DNA of 64,000 nt, from the NCBI GenBank assembly GCA_032164245.1, contig JAVMKO010000003.1, positions 6,582,651 through 6,646,650 of the forward strand. The letters are read 5' to 3'. This DNA comes from Sternotherus odoratus. Lineage: Eukaryota; Chordata; Testudines; Kinosternidae. Position numbers and translations under genes: made by a program. The notes beneath the pieces are model-generated. The model made no database searches. It had not been told where the DNA came from and saw only the letters and a program-made list of their open reading frames with translations. Positions 23,449-34,499 of the stretch are shown piece by piece (within the stretch, counting starts at the first letter, position 1; each line of letters opens with the position of its first letter).

Positions 23449-24075
23449 GGGAGCAGGGATAGCTCAGTGATTTGAGCATTGGCCTGCTAAACCCAGGGTT
23501 GTGTGTTCAATCCTTGAGGAGGCCTGTAGCAGGCAGCTGAGTTAGCGCCTGCTGAGTCAGCCCCTGCTCCCTCCTTGCCCTGCAAAAGCCTCTGCAAGCC
23601 CGGCCTGCTAGGGAAGGCTAATCAGCCACCTGGCTGTAGCCCTGGGCTGCAGAGGGCTTAATGGGCTCCACCTGGCAGCCTCCAGAGGATATAAGGCCTG
23701 CTAGGGAGGAAGCCAGTGTGTGGGAGAGGTAGAGAGAGAAAGTGCAGGGCACCAAGTAGTTGCTGAGGAAGCTAGCAAGGACTGGAAGCCTGCCAGGGCT
23801 AGCTACTCCTGGGGCCAACCAAGCTAAGGGTTGAGCCTGAGCTCTACTTGTATAGATAGCTGTATATTGGTGGTGGGGGTTTTGCACTGTGTGTGAACCA
23901 ATAAAAGACACTGGTGAAGCCAACAAGCAGTCTCCTGCCTGTGTTTTGAAGAGGGCGGTCAGGGGGCCGCTTACAGGGCCATTTAGGGATATGGGGGAAA
24001 AATAGGAGACTGATCCTGCTTTGAGCAGGGGGTTGGACTAGATGATCTTCTGAGGTCCCTTCCAACTCTGAGATT
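23449..24075 (+). mobile_element. Cry-type SINE inserted in CR1, itself split by an LTR
   Basis: The tRNA-like head GGATAGCTCAGTGATTTGAG and B-box-like GTTGTGTGTTCAATCC precede an interruption at 23525-23975. The SINE then continues GCCATTTAGGGATATGGGG, GGTTGGACTAGATGATCTTC and CCTTCCAACTCTGAGATTCT. Removing the LTR restores a normal SINE of about 175 bp. The SINE is opposite to the host CR1. Confidence 0.88.
23525..23975 (+). mobile_element. Solitary LTR, 451 bp
   Basis: It starts TGTAGCAGGC and ends CCGCTTACA, giving the TG...CA ends of LTRs. It is flanked by AGGCC (23520-23524) and GGGCC (23976-23980), a 5-bp duplication with one transition, placed exactly inside the SINE sequence. Inside are a TATA-like GATATAAGG at about 23688-23696 and a polyadenylation signal AATAAA at 23900-23905, in the order U3-R-U5 requires. 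No internal gag/pol sequence is present, so it is a solo LTR left by recombination. It could be from an endogenous retrovirus or a Gypsy-type element. Confidence 0.82.
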
Positions 24076-24329
24076 CTTCGGAACCTCCTTTTAGGTAGTT
24101 GAAAGCAGCTATCAAATCTCCCCTCATTCTTCTCTTCTGCAGACTAAATAATCCCAGTTCCCTCAGCCTCTCCTCATAAGTCATGTGCTCCAGCCCCCAA
24201 ATCATTTTTGTTGTCCTCTGCTGGACTCTTTCCAATTTCTCCACATCTTTCTTATAGTGTGGGGCCCAAAACTGGATAACCTGAATGATTGTGTAGGGTT
24301 CCAAAGCATGCACACCCTCTGTTCATTGA

Positions 24330-25056
24330 TGTCAAGTATCAGAGAGGTAGCCCTGTTAGTCTGGAATTGCAGAAGTGACAAAGAGTCCTGTGGCACCTTA
24401 AAGACTAACTAAAGTTTTGAAGCATAAGCTTTCGTGGGCTAATACCCACTTCGTCAGATGCGTGCAGTGGAAGTATCCAGAGGCAGGAATAAATAAGTGG
24501 CAAGGGCCAGGTTAGAGATAACAAGGTTAGTCCAATCAGGCTGAACCAACTTTTTATCACTAATCAGGGAGGATGAGGTCCTCTTCTAGCAGCTGATCTG
24601 GAGGTGTGAACACCGAGAGAGGAGAAACTGCTTTTGTAGTTTGCTAGCCACTCATAGTCTTTGTTCAATCCTTGATTGATGGTATCAAATTTGCAAATGA
24701 ATTGCAGCTCTGCAGTTTCTCTTTGCAGTCTGGTCTTGAAGTTTTTTTGCTGCAAGATGGTGACCTTTAAATCTGTTATGGGGTGTCCAGGGAGATTGAA
24801 GTGTTCTCCTACAGGTTTTTGTATATTGCCATTTCTGATATCTGATTTGTGTCCATTCATCCTTTTTCATGGGGACTGTCCAGTTTGGCCGATGTACATA
24901 GAGTATTGCTGGCACATACTGGCATATATGACATTGATAGATGTGCAGGTGAATGAACCAGTGATGGTGTGGCTGATCTAGTTAGGTCCTGCCCATGAAA
25001 GCTTATCCTCCAATACTTTAGTTAGACTTTAAGATGCAACAGGACTCTTTGTCACA
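24330..25056 (-). mobile_element. Penelope-like retroelement, truncated, with 12-bp target duplication
   Basis: It is bounded by TCTGTTCATTGA on both sides (24318-24329 and 25057-25068). The left part has GTATCAGAGAGGTAGCCCTG, GACAAAGAGTCCTGTGGCAC and CACTTCGTCAGATGC. The right end, inverted, repeats GACAAAGAGTCCTGTTGC, CTAACTAAAGT and AAGCTTTCATGGGC. So inverted terminal repeats of about 60 bp are present, as found in Penelope-like elements. The middle encodes the GIY-YIG endonuclease end. The reverse transcriptase is missing. Confidence 0.85.
24564..24960 (-). pseudogene. GIY-YIG endonuclease domain of a Penelope-like element
   Basis: On the minus strand the frame reads MNGHKSDIRNGNIQKPVGEH, FNLPGHPITDLKVTILQQKN and LQRETAELQFICKFDTINQG. 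This matches the C-terminal endonuclease of Penelope-like retroelements, which nicks DNA for insertion. The upstream part with the YIGQTG-type core (CATCGGCCAAACTGGACAG on the minus strand, near 24880) is in a different frame, and a stop splits the domain. Defective. Confidence 0.8.
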
Positions 25057-25069
25057 TCTGTTCATTGAG

Positions 25070-26005
25070 TCAGTTCAAAGTACATCGACCCGTTCTGCAC
25101 ATGCACATATGCACACACAGACACTGTGTTGCACGGCAGCATCATAGGCCATTTGGCTTCATTTGGTACAAGCTAATCATAAAAGTCTGATCAGACCCTG
25201 AACGTATATGACCTGATTTTCAAAGGCCGGTACTATATAGCAAATATAGTAAAGCACAAAGGACTACAACTGGCTGGAGAGAAGACAACACTTTTCTACA
25301 TGATATGGGCTCTCAACTTAGCCTAAGTGTACTTAGGTTAGTAGAAACATCTAGCTCACACCGGGCATGCTTAGAGACTTTAGCACGGACATGAGTCTCT
25401 GCCAAGCCAGCATGGCATCACCACTCTCAAACTTGTGAGTGAAAAACCAGACGCCTGCATGAAGATCAAAACGATCTGTGCGCTTGCAGTGTATGTTTCA
25501 GCCACTGGGCGCCTGGGTGCGCGGCAGAGAGTTTCAGACAGGGACTGGACATTGGTAAACATGGAAGACAAAGCTGGAACTCATCCTGTGGGGGCCGGTT
25601 GATGGCTGTAGTTGTAGCTATTTTTTTTAAGAGATGCCTCTTGGGTAAGAAAGAGTGGGAATCTCCATCTTGTGACACAGGTGGACACTTTCAAGTGCTC
25701 ATGGGTAGAAAACAAAATCAGACACCTAGGTTTAATTGGCAAGGAAAGGTTGACCTTGCCTGGACATATAAAAGCCTTGCAGAGATCTTGCCTTTAGAGA
25801 AACCATTTGATGGCATCTCTTCCCCACCATCCATTTGGACGTAGCTGATTTTCCTCTCTCGCAAGCTACAGTGGCCAGCGTGTGCAGTTTATAGTGACAC
25901 AAATACAGCCACAGGACCTGTACACCAGCCGAGTGAACAGCATCTGAGCTAAGAGAGGGTGTTGAATCCCAGGGTTTCGCCCGACAGGCTAGTGTTCACG
26001 CACAG
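25070..26005. other. Intronic sequence with no assigned feature
   Basis: No exon, SINE head or transposon end is recognised. Open frames lack domains. Confidence 0.5.
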
Positions 26006-26006
26006 T

Positions 26007-26130
26007 TAGCTGCAGAAATTGAGGCAGAGAGGTTAAGTGACTTGCCCGAAGCCACTTAGGGAGTCAGTATCAGAGCTGGGATGAGACCGCAGAAGATCCC
26101 CAGCTCCCTTTCTCGTGCTTAGATCAGTCC
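26007..26130 (-). repeat. MIR-like SINE fragment (antisense)
   Basis: GAGGCAGAGAGGTTAAGTGA, CTTGCCCGAAGCCACTTAGG and CAGAGCTGGGATGAGACC are the antisense MIR core and B-box side. Confidence 0.8.
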
Positions 26131-26134
26131 TCTC

Positions 26135-27430
26135 TCTCTTTTGAAGGGCCCGATCCAAATGACAATACGTCTTTACTTTTTTGCACATGCCCTCTTGCCC
26201 TCCTGTTAATTGAACTACCTTCCCAGCTCAGTCAAATGCTCAGTGCATGGCAGAGGGCTTCTGGGGGAATTTTGTGCAGCTGACCAAAGGATTTTTGCAG
26301 CCACACAGACTAGAGTAAATGCTTAGACAAGGTACCTCCCTGAAACACTAATAAATTGCTGCACACATTGACCTGAAGTCATCACTAAATAATCTTCGCT
26401 TGCTCATTGTCCTTTATGCACCTTCCACTGGCTTCGCCCCGGCAGAGTTTCTGCTTGGATGAGCAGAGGAGAGGAATTCTCTTGCATCTAAAGTAAGGCC
26501 AGTTTAAATGACGTGAGTGGACTATTGATTTCCTGAATGAATGGATCTCCCTCCCCTGAAGAACGATGAACACCTCTGCTATTTATTCTCTAAACGCAGC
26601 TGCAAAATGCAAACCCGAGTCCTCTTCCAAGTGGCGTTAGGATCTGATTCCCCTCTGGTTAATGCCTCCTTCGGTCCTGCTGTCTGCGAATGCAGACCAT
26701 CTCGGGTAGTGTATGGGCTCTCGTTTAGAATTGCCACACTCCCAAGGCAATGGATGCAGGGAATCCCCCAATAGAAATCCACTTTGCCAAAGGGCTAGCC
26801 AGCTTCCGGCTGTGAGTCCATGGAAGTTACCCATTTCGTTTGCCTCAGGCTCTTCACCTCCCTCACCCTGACCCCGCTGCAAGCAGAGACGTGAAAGATA
26901 TCCCTTTGCGTTAGACTGATGACAGAAATTGGCTTGTCCCTAGAAGCCATGACGAATGGGATCCTCTCTCCTTTTAACCTAGAGGGCTGCCAACTCTCCT
27001 TGTGACCAGTAATGTAATTTGACAAAGATTTCATTGTTCTGCGCTTAGTGGAGAGTAGCGGCATGCAAAGCAGCTTTGGAGCAACGCCTCTGTTCCAGGT
27101 AGGTTTGTAGATACAGAGCACTGAGCATGCTATAAATACCTAGCCTGGATTACACCTCTCTGAAGAGCTTTGTTTAGTAAAAGTGGAAAGGGGCAGGTCC
27201 GTGAGAATTACCAGCAGAACTGGCTGAATGACAGTAATGCATTTATTCCAGGATTTCCCTCCATCAAATATATTATTCATGATATCTGACCAGTTCTATT
27301 GGAAGTCAAATAATATTCAAATGAATTATGCATACTCATTCCCTCCCAATCATTGTTAGAGTAAGTTATTCACCAACACATTCTTTTCATTCACCCAGTT
27401 CTAATGAGTAGTATTTTGCAGATGGGTCAG
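26135..27430. other. Intronic sequence, mostly unique, AT-rich near 27240-27410
   Basis: No recognised repeat or exon. The stretch 27240-27410 is rich in AATTATG/ATTCAT words and is a candidate conserved non-coding element, unproven. Confidence 0.4.
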
Positions 27431-27439
27431 TCTAGCAAG

Positions 27440-27515
27440 AGGTGAAAGCCCAGATTGTCAATGGGATTTAGGCACCTGACTCCCATTGAGATCAGTAGGA
27501 GTTAGGTGCCCAAGT
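27440..27515. repeat. Palindromic repeat (GGCACCTGACTCC / GGAGTTAGGTGCC)
   Basis: The arms at 27471-27483 and 27498-27510 pair at 12 of 13 bases around CATTGAGATCAGTA. This is the fold-back unit type with GGGATTTAGGCACCT, widespread in reptile genomes by recall. Confidence 0.65.
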
Positions 27516-27589
27516 GTTTTGCTCATGGCTACACAGCAAGGTAGAGAGAACGGTGGCTAGAACCCAGAATGAGATTGGAGTGTAATTTT

Positions 27590-27965
27590 TCAAACAAAAC
27601 ATTTTGAGTTAGTGATGCCAAACATTTCATGCATGGGTGTCGATTTTGCCCAAGTGTTTGTTTCCAAAGGCCCCCAAACCGACAAAAATCAAAATGTTTC
27701 ATTAGGACATTTTCAAAACAAAAAGTCTCAATTTGTTTGGTTTGAAAACGCCTTTTTATTTCAAAATGGCCTTTCCATTCTACTTTGAAAAATTAAAGAA
27801 AAACGTTCAATATGGTCAAATGTTTTCATTTCGTTGACCCAGAATGTTTTGTTTGACCGGAAATGAAACATTTTTCAGTTTTTTGATTCCCCAAAAAGTT
27901 TTTGTTTTCAGGCTCACCTGAAAAAAAATTTGTTTCCCCCTTTTCAAAATTGCATTCACATTGGA
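27590..27965. repeat. A/T-run repeat (AAAATGTTTCAT type)
   Basis: It has repeated AACATTTTG, AAAATGTTTCATT, TTTTCATTTCGTTGACC and AAACATTTTTCAG words and ends near TTGACCCAGCTCCACCC. It is comparable with the copies at 19460, 34500 and 56290. Class unknown. Confidence 0.4.
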
Positions 27966-28009
27966 CAATCCATTATTGACCCAGCTCCACCCAAGAGTCC
28001 TGGCTCCTA

Positions 28010-28310
28010 CTTATTATTATCATTTATCTTTACAGCAGTAACCAGAGGCTTTGGTTGAGATCAAAGTCACAGTGTGTGAGGCACTGTTCATTCACAATAG
28101 GAGACTATCTTTGCCATAAAGAGCCCACAGTCTGGATAGACAAAGAGGGAGAGAAAGGAAATGTTATTGATCCTATTTAAAAGAAGGGGAACTGAGGCAC
28201 AGAGAGATGACATGACTTGTCCAAGATCACAGAGGGGGCTACGTCAGAGCCAGCGACTGAACCCAGCTCTGCTGGGTAACTCTCCTGCTCTAACCATTAT
28301 GGGACATACA
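28010..28310 (-). repeat. MIR-like SINE, near full length (antisense)
   Basis: From TTATTATTATCATTTATC through GAGCCCACAGTCTGGATAGA, GGGGAACTGAGGCACAGAGA, ACTTGTCCAAGATCACAGAG to CAGCGACTGAACCCAGCTC and TAACCATTATGGGAC, the whole antisense order is present. Confidence 0.85.
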
Positions 28311-28314
28311 TTTC

Positions 28315-30610
28315 CACTTGGAATCAGAATAGGGTTTCTAGTGTCAGACCCACGGCACAGACAGGCCCAGGCCTGCCCTGGAAGATAGATCACATTTGTG
28401 TCCAGCCATTTGCATTACACTGAAGAGGGTCGTGTGCGGTCTCTGCCGAGAGTTAAACACCAGCTGCTTGCCAGGGTCATTGCGAGATATTTATATGGGC
28501 AATAGTTTATGAGATATGGCAATATTAGGTTGCAAAGCAGTTCTTTGGACTGGACGAATGCTGCAAGGAAGAACCTTTGGGCGAGAGATACCTTATTAGA
28601 CAAGAAAGTCACTTGTTAATAAGGATCAGCTATCATTTGCATCTTGTGTTTTGCTTTTACCTGTGACCTTATGTTTCCAAATCCTTCTATGTGCCTTTGT
28701 CTGAATTTTGGTCTTAAGCTCTGCCAAGTAAACGCTGACTTGGTTTGACTATAGACACACCGAAATGCCTTGTGCAGAAGATAGAGGGTGGGATGCCACA
28801 GAGTCAGAGGGTGTGAATTTCTAGCCTGCAGAGGGAAAGAATTCAAGGAGCCCGGAGCGGGTGCTGTCTTGCCAGCAGCTTGTGGCTGAGGAGAGTGCTC
28901 CCTGGTGGTCACAGACAGCTCCCTGCCACTGGAGTAATGGTGGTAGTAAATCCCCCCCGACACCTTGGGTAACCCAGAACACAACACCAAATTGCTGTCC
29001 CACTTGGGGTTTGGGCGGCTCACAGATAGTCACACAGGCTCCATAAAAGCTAATTCAGCAGGTTCAGGAATCCTATCAAAGTCCCCCTCCCCCTTCTTAT
29101 CTATACAGGACCGACGAGATGAACACGCTTTGTGGTAATCGATCAGCTACTCTAGGGGCCTCGCTGGGTTTTCTTGTCTCTTTCATCAAAATTATCAAGG
29201 TGACAGTCTGCTCCTGGGTTCTTTCTGCTCCTAAATCATTCTGCTTTCCATAGTCCCCTCCGACACCATCTCGCTGTGGAGGTGATGATCTATGGTACCA
29301 TATTATTGGCCAGCGGCACAGTTTAATTTATCCATTGCTCCCAATGTCCCTTTCCAGGTTCCATGATTCAGGGTGACTCATCAGAGCCGGAGGCAACAAT
29401 GATTTAGCCACCTACGGATCAGGTGTAATACAATTGGGATTTCCTGAAGTCACAGGTTTGAATCCTGGCAGGGATAACTCAGCTAAGATAATAAATTGCC
29501 TGGGACTCAGCTTATCCATGTATTCGGGGAATGAGACCTTAAAAAACAAGATTCTGCGTGGCAAGGCACTTCCAGGGTTTAGTCCAACACGTCTCTATTG
29601 CCAAATGCTGCCTGCCGCCCTCTCCCTCTGGGCGTGGGTGCATCTCAGCGGCGCATGGAGGTCAACACTGCAGTTTGTAAAGCTGTCGGGGGCAGCGGAA
29701 GTGATGTAAAAACAAGACATTATGAGCACGGTTGCTTGCAGGAAGAGTAATAAACAGTTTCCGTGCCACCCCAGGTTCCCCCCGCGCTCAGAACATTCAC
29801 CCCTCTTCACCTTTCACGCTGAAAGTTTCCATGCACAGTCTCTGCCCCAAGAGAAACGTTGAACAAAATCTCACCAGCCGCCAGAGCTATGGGCGAGCAA
29901 GAAGGATGTGAGCTGCGAAGAATTCAAGCCACGCGTTCTTCAACAGAGCTACCGTAGTCCGAAATGTGAAACTTAGCCTGGGCACGGTCCCGGACCAGAT
30001 CCTTGAGCCAGCATAAAGCCTGAATAATGGACCTATTTTCCTAGGCTATTAGGTTTCTCTGTGGGAGGCGGGACTCCAGCCACTTCTGAATCCAGAGCCC
30101 AACGGATGGGCTCTGTCCTGACATTCAAAGCCCTTCATTGGATTGGCCATGGCTACCTCAGCTCCTTCCTGCATCACCATGAATTCCCATGACAGCCTCT
30201 GGTGCAAGAAACTATTGACCAACAAGGAGAGGCTCATGAGCATAGGAGAGAGACTTTTCTTCTGGAGCTAGAGTATTGAACACATTCCTGCAAGAAGCAA
30301 GCACCAACCTGGACCTAATCACCTTCACACTGAATATTTCTTGGACTTGCCCTGGCCTCAGTAATTCCTTTACATACAGCTCCCCCAGTCCCTTTCCCAC
30401 GCGTACCCCGACACTCCACATTATGGGGGCACATAATGAAAACAGGTGAAACTTTTCAAAAGTTTGTGTCATTTAACTTGGTTCCCAAGTGGACAATAGC
30501 CCCATCAATCATGAACATAAGCAAAACCAAACACAGCTCCTGTACACCAGCCCAGTTCTTCTAACAGACTGGGAAGGAAGAAAGAGAGAGGTTGTTATCA
30601 TTACTTTTCC
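28315..30610. other. Intronic sequence with no firm feature
   Basis: A GGTTTGAATCC B-box-like match lies near 29455 without a matching A box, so no tRNA or SINE is called. Open frames overlap on both strands and show no domain. Confidence 0.5.
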
Positions 30611-30616
30611 TTACAG

Positions 30617-30850
30617 CAGTGGTCCCCAAACTTTTCACACTGCATCTCCCCTTACCCTGTCTGCACCCCCACCCCAGGAGACATGGTTGGGAACTAGGGC
30701 AGGGTGGGATGCGGACAAGGGTAAGGCGGCCCAAGCTGTGGTGGGGCTGGGAGTGGAGTTGTGGCCAGTGCCACGGCTGGGCAGAGCCGCAACAGAGCTG
30801 GGGACAGAGCGGGGCTCGGTGGCGCACCCCACAGATTGTGGACTCTGTCA
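30617..30850. mobile_element. hAT-type element fragment (CAGTGGTCCCCAAAC end)
   Basis: It starts CAGTGGTCCCCAAACTTTTC, the left end of a common amniote hAT family, followed by C-rich then G-rich sequence. The right terminus and an 8-bp duplication were not found, so the end is approximate. Confidence 0.6.
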
Positions 30851-30893
30851 TGCAGATATTTGAAGACGCTCAGATAGTACAATGTTTGAGGGG

Positions 30894-30928
30894 GTGTGTG
30901 TGTGTGTGTGTATGTATGTGTGTGTGTA
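30894..30928. repeat. (GT)n microsatellite, interrupted
   Basis: GTGTGTGTGTGTGTGTATG followed by TATGTGTGTGTGTAA, about 35 bp. Confidence 0.9.
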
Positions 30929-31174
30929 ACTAGGTAGGCCGTAGATAGATGCTAACTGAGCTGAGGTAATTCTCTGGGACATGAACTCAGACACCAACTC
31001 ATTTTACGAAGGCCACCAAAGAGCCTTGATTCTCCAGGGACCAAGCGGGGTTGGATCGGAACCAGTACCAGAGCTGCGCAAGGCTTGTTATTCCTACCAG
31101 TCGCTCAGCCACCCAACTGCGCTGCACGTCTCTCTGGGACTTTAGAATATGAAGAGCTCACAACCTAAACAGAC

Positions 31175-31325
31175 CTGCCAGAGAAATGGCGGGAGGGGAA
31201 ACGGGGGTGCAGAGACACAGAGTCCTTTGCCCACAATCACACAGCAGGTCAGCGTCAGAGCTGGGACTAGACGTCGTTTGAAACCCAGCCCGGTGTCAGA
31301 TCCCCCAGACTGCACGGCCTCCATT
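31175..31325 (-). repeat. MIR-like SINE (antisense)
   Basis: CCTTTGCCCACAATCACACA, GCAGGTCAGCGTCAGAGCTG and GGGACTAGACGTCGTTTG follow the antisense MIR core order. Confidence 0.75.
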
Positions 31326-31480
31326 GAGTCATAGCTCCTCCGTCCTATTAAGTAAAAGCCCTGGGGAAAAGCAGTACATGGGGAGAAGAGACTAAACTAT
31401 TTTTCCTGTTAAAATATAAACAGTGACTCTAGCAATCAATAGCTCACTCTCATGGAGACACCCAACGTCCTTTGGTAGCT

Positions 31481-31775
31481 AAAGGCACATCCACACGGCA
31501 GTAAAACACCCACGGCACCAAGTCGCAAACTCTGGATCGATTGACTTGGTTTATGGGGCTGAAACTAGCAGTGTAGACATTCAGGCTTGGGCTGAATCCC
31601 AGGCTCTGAGACCCTCCCCCTTGTGGTGTCATGGAGCCTGGTCTCCGGCCCAAGCCTGCACGTCGACACTGTAATTTTTAGCTCCGCGGCCTGAGCTCCG
31701 GGAGCTCACGTCTGCTGACCCAGGCCAGCAGCAGCTGCACCACACATCTTTAATTGCAGTGTAAACATACCCTAA
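31481..31775. mobile_element. TIR-type MITE (GTAGACATTCAGGC family)
   Basis: The left end GGCACATCCACACGGCAGTA and inverted right end GGTATGTTTACACTGCAATT are related. The centre is a fold-back of GCAGTGTAGACATTCAGGCT and AAGCCTGCACGTCGACACTG. Non-coding. A shorter copy of its right side is at 35835-35945. Confidence 0.6.
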
Positions 31776-32022
31776 ATGCTCTCCCTTTAAGCTTTGCTAC
31801 AAGCATGCAGCCAAACCAAGAGGGAATTCAAGCGATCTGTCTCACTTCATCCTCTACACGCAGCTCGCCATGACAGAAACAAGGATTCCCTTGAATGATT
31901 TGCGTCCAATCAGAGCATCCATGATACGGAATGCAAACAACCACAGGAGTGACATCCTATTTACAGAGAAGAGCAGCTATGCTCATTACTGATCAACTCA
32001 AGTGCTACTGGTGTTTTTTGAT

Positions 32023-32200
32023 AATCATAGAATCTCAGAGTTGGAAGGGACCTCAGGAGATCATCTAGTCCAATCCCCTGCTCAAAGCAGGACCCATCTC
32101 TATTTTTGCCCCATATCCCAAAATGGCCCTCTCAAGGATTGAACTCACAACCCTGGGTTTAGCAGGCCAATGCTCAAACCACTGAGCTATCCTTCCCCAC
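32023..32200 (-). mobile_element. Cry-type SINE, antisense copy 4
   Basis: A complete antisense SINE: ATCATAGAATCTCAGAGTTG, a TTTTTGCCCCATATCCCAAA middle, and the reversed tRNA head CAATGCTCAAACCACTGAGC. It is followed by the leader shared with the 10371 SINE. Confidence 0.9.
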
Positions 32201-32285
32201 CCCCAACTCACACTATCCCTCTATTCCTTGCTCTCCCCCACCCTCACTCACTTTCACCAGGTTGGCGTGTGGAAGGCGGGGAGAG
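32199..32285. repeat. Leader sequence shared with the SINE at 10371-10560
   Basis: CCCTCTATTCCTTGCTCTCC and CCCTCACTCACTTTCACCAG repeat the block at 10561-10650 at the same distance from the tRNA head. Similarity stops near 32285. Confidence 0.7.
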
Positions 32286-32289
32286 CTGG

Positions 32290-33960
32290 GCCTATTCAAA
32301 CATGTGCATTAGGCCTGATTCTGATCTAACAATGTAACTCTATTGGCTTGTACTCCTGACTTACCCCAATGTAAGAACCAGGTCCTCTCTCTATACTGTA
32401 GATGTGTTGAATACCCACACACACAGGCTGCATTTAAAAAGTCAGCAAGGCATGAACGCAACAACGTTCCCGCTGATGACTGCTTGCCTTTGATTCGACA
32501 TCATCAGCCTCTTCTGAATTGGAAATCTGCTACTGAAAGCGGAAGCCAGTCTGATCTGGAGCCCAGGAGTCCCAGCTTCCAGTCCCAGGCTTTCACCATT
32601 GGACAGCACTTCCTTCAAAGCACGTGCAATTCTTCCCAAAGAAATCCCAACAGCTAATGCATCCAAACAAGCTGTCTCCATCTGATGGACCAGTCTGTGA
32701 ACACGTGTGGTGGGGGAAAGCATTTATTTTGGGCTGGAATTAGATTTCATTTTTAATTATGCATGCAGTTATTTGAGAAGGTTCTTAGATACCACACAGA
32801 GAGAAAATCTTATCTCTACCTAGACAGATTTAAAAATTAAACTACATGGAAGCAGTGGGACATATATTTATAATTCAACTTATGATTCATTCAACATTGT
32901 CCTGTGCTTCCCAAACATGGAGGAATCATCAAGACCGGCTGCTTTCACTACCTGCCTGAGCCTGGCTTGAGATGAATGCACAGGACAAGAAAGAAAAGGA
33001 AGTTGTCGGACTGCCCTAGATCCACCTCTCTGTTCCCTCTGCTTTCAGCCCTCGCTGTCAGCATCCTCTTCCCACTGTCAGACGCATCAAAGGGGAAACC
33101 ATCTCCAGCACAGCAGAAAAAGAAAAGCATTTAGGTTCCTTACTCCCGAGTTGAGTCATTAGGAACTTCCTGCCGCTCTTCCAGTTCCACTTTAATGAGC
33201 GGAGGGAGAGCGGGGGAGGATTTGGCTGTGTGCGAGAGATGAAACCCGGCCATTCAGAGGCTTCCACAGGAAGCTCTCCCCCCGCAACTTCCCATCGCCT
33301 TAATGAAAACATTTTGCGAGGGCAGCTTCACCTGCCTAAAGGAACTGTGGAGATGGAAGGGCGGGGCCTGCTCCTGGCTAGCTCCCGCAGAGCCAGACTA
33401 ACGAGCACGTGGAACTAAACGAACACGAGCTGGCTTCAGAAATGAATCAGAGCGCGGAGGAGCCAGGGTTCCAAAATGGCTGGTGAGTCTTATTGGCAGG
33501 CCCTATGTCTGTTCGCACCCTTCAGCCTCAGGTCATGCTGGGGTCCAGGCCAGTGATTTGAGGGGGCGTGTTAGGGTGTGTATACTTAGGTCTGGCTTAT
33601 GTGGACATTCAAAGCTGCCATGAGCACAAGCCGTACGGCTGCATTTCTTTACCCCAGGGGGACCCAGAATCCTGGAGGTGCAACAGCAGCGTAAAGCCCG
33701 TTAGCCTGCCGCTCGTTCCTCGACTTGGCGTCCCAGTTGCATTGGGTGGCTGAGGAATCAAGCAGGGGGTCACAAAGCAGGGACTGGGCACGAGAAAGAG
33801 GACAGAAGAACTCCCAAGGAACACAGAACTCATTTCCACACCGGCACCCTCAGTGGGGAAGGAGGAGAGAGCTCGAATACCCAGGCAGGGCGCGACGCCT
33901 AGCCATGGCTCTCGTTGGACGGCCTGCCGAACCACGGGCTCTAAAAGCATGAGACGCTAT
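32290..33960. other. Intronic sequence with no firm feature
   Basis: A palindromic-repeat remnant (GGCCTGATTCTGATCTAAC) lies near 32310-32400. Nothing else is recognised. Open frames have no domain. Confidence 0.5.
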
Positions 33961-33964
33961 TGCT

Positions 33965-34224
33965 CGAGCTAGAAAACAGCTAAATTCAGACTGCAAATAA
34001 GGTGCACACTTTTAACAGTGAGGATAATTAACCACAGGATCAATTTACCAAGGGTCCAGGTGGCTTCTCCATCACGGGCAATTTTTAAGTCAAAACTGGC
34101 TGTTTTTCTAAAAGGCCTGCCCTAGTTCAAACAGGAATTAATTCAGGGAAGTTCTCTGGGCTGTGTTACACAGGAGATCAGGATCGGTGATCACAGGGGA
34201 CCCTTCTGACTGTATAATCTATGA
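33965..34224 (+). mobile_element. CR1 LINE 3' end (sense)
   Basis: GCTAGAAAACAGCTAAATTC, TTTTAACAGTGAGGATAATT, CAATTTACCAAGGGTCCAGG, CTCCATCACGGGCAATTTTT, GTTCAAACAGGAATTAATTC and GTTACACAGGAGATCAGGAT are the ordered CR1 ORF2-end and 3' tail blocks. Diverged, 5'-truncated. Confidence 0.8.
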
Positions 34225-34499
34225 CCAGCTCCGTTAGTTTGTGGGCACTAGCAGACTCATAAACCTCAGCCACTAGGGGGAGACAAAGTGCTGCACAGTG
34301 TCTGTGTGAAACGGTTTCTAAACGGCACGCTCTCCAACATTACTAATGAGATGTCAGATATCGCTGCAGGCCAGGCGGTTGTCTAGTGGTGTCAAGGCAG
34401 GCTGGGAAGCCAGGAGCTTCTGGATCCCAGTTCTACCAGTGCTTGGTGGCGTAGCGCAAGTTACTTCATTTCACGGCTTCCATTTCTCCTCTGGGAAGA

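Larger units (their letters stand above)
23155..24290 (-). mobile_element. CR1 LINE 3' end, split by a SINE
   Basis: The 3' tail (ATCATAGAATATCAGG) is at the left. The ORF2 C-terminal region follows to about 23444 (CTAGATCCATCCTCT) and resumes at about 24076 (CGGAACCTCCTTTTAGGTAG). The two pieces join in the same order as the uninterrupted CR1 at 38150-38200. Translated on the minus strand, the right piece reads [20 protein letters not shown] and [20 protein letters not shown], the usual CR1 ORF2 end. It is 5'-truncated near 24290. Confidence 0.88.

Noticed and set aside
23449..23520. Possible tRNA gene
   Set aside because: A- and B-box matches are present, but no cloverleaf closes and a CR1-like tail follows. 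It is a SINE head.
29440..29470. GGTTTGAATCC B-box-like match
   Set aside because: No A box at the right distance and no SINE tail.
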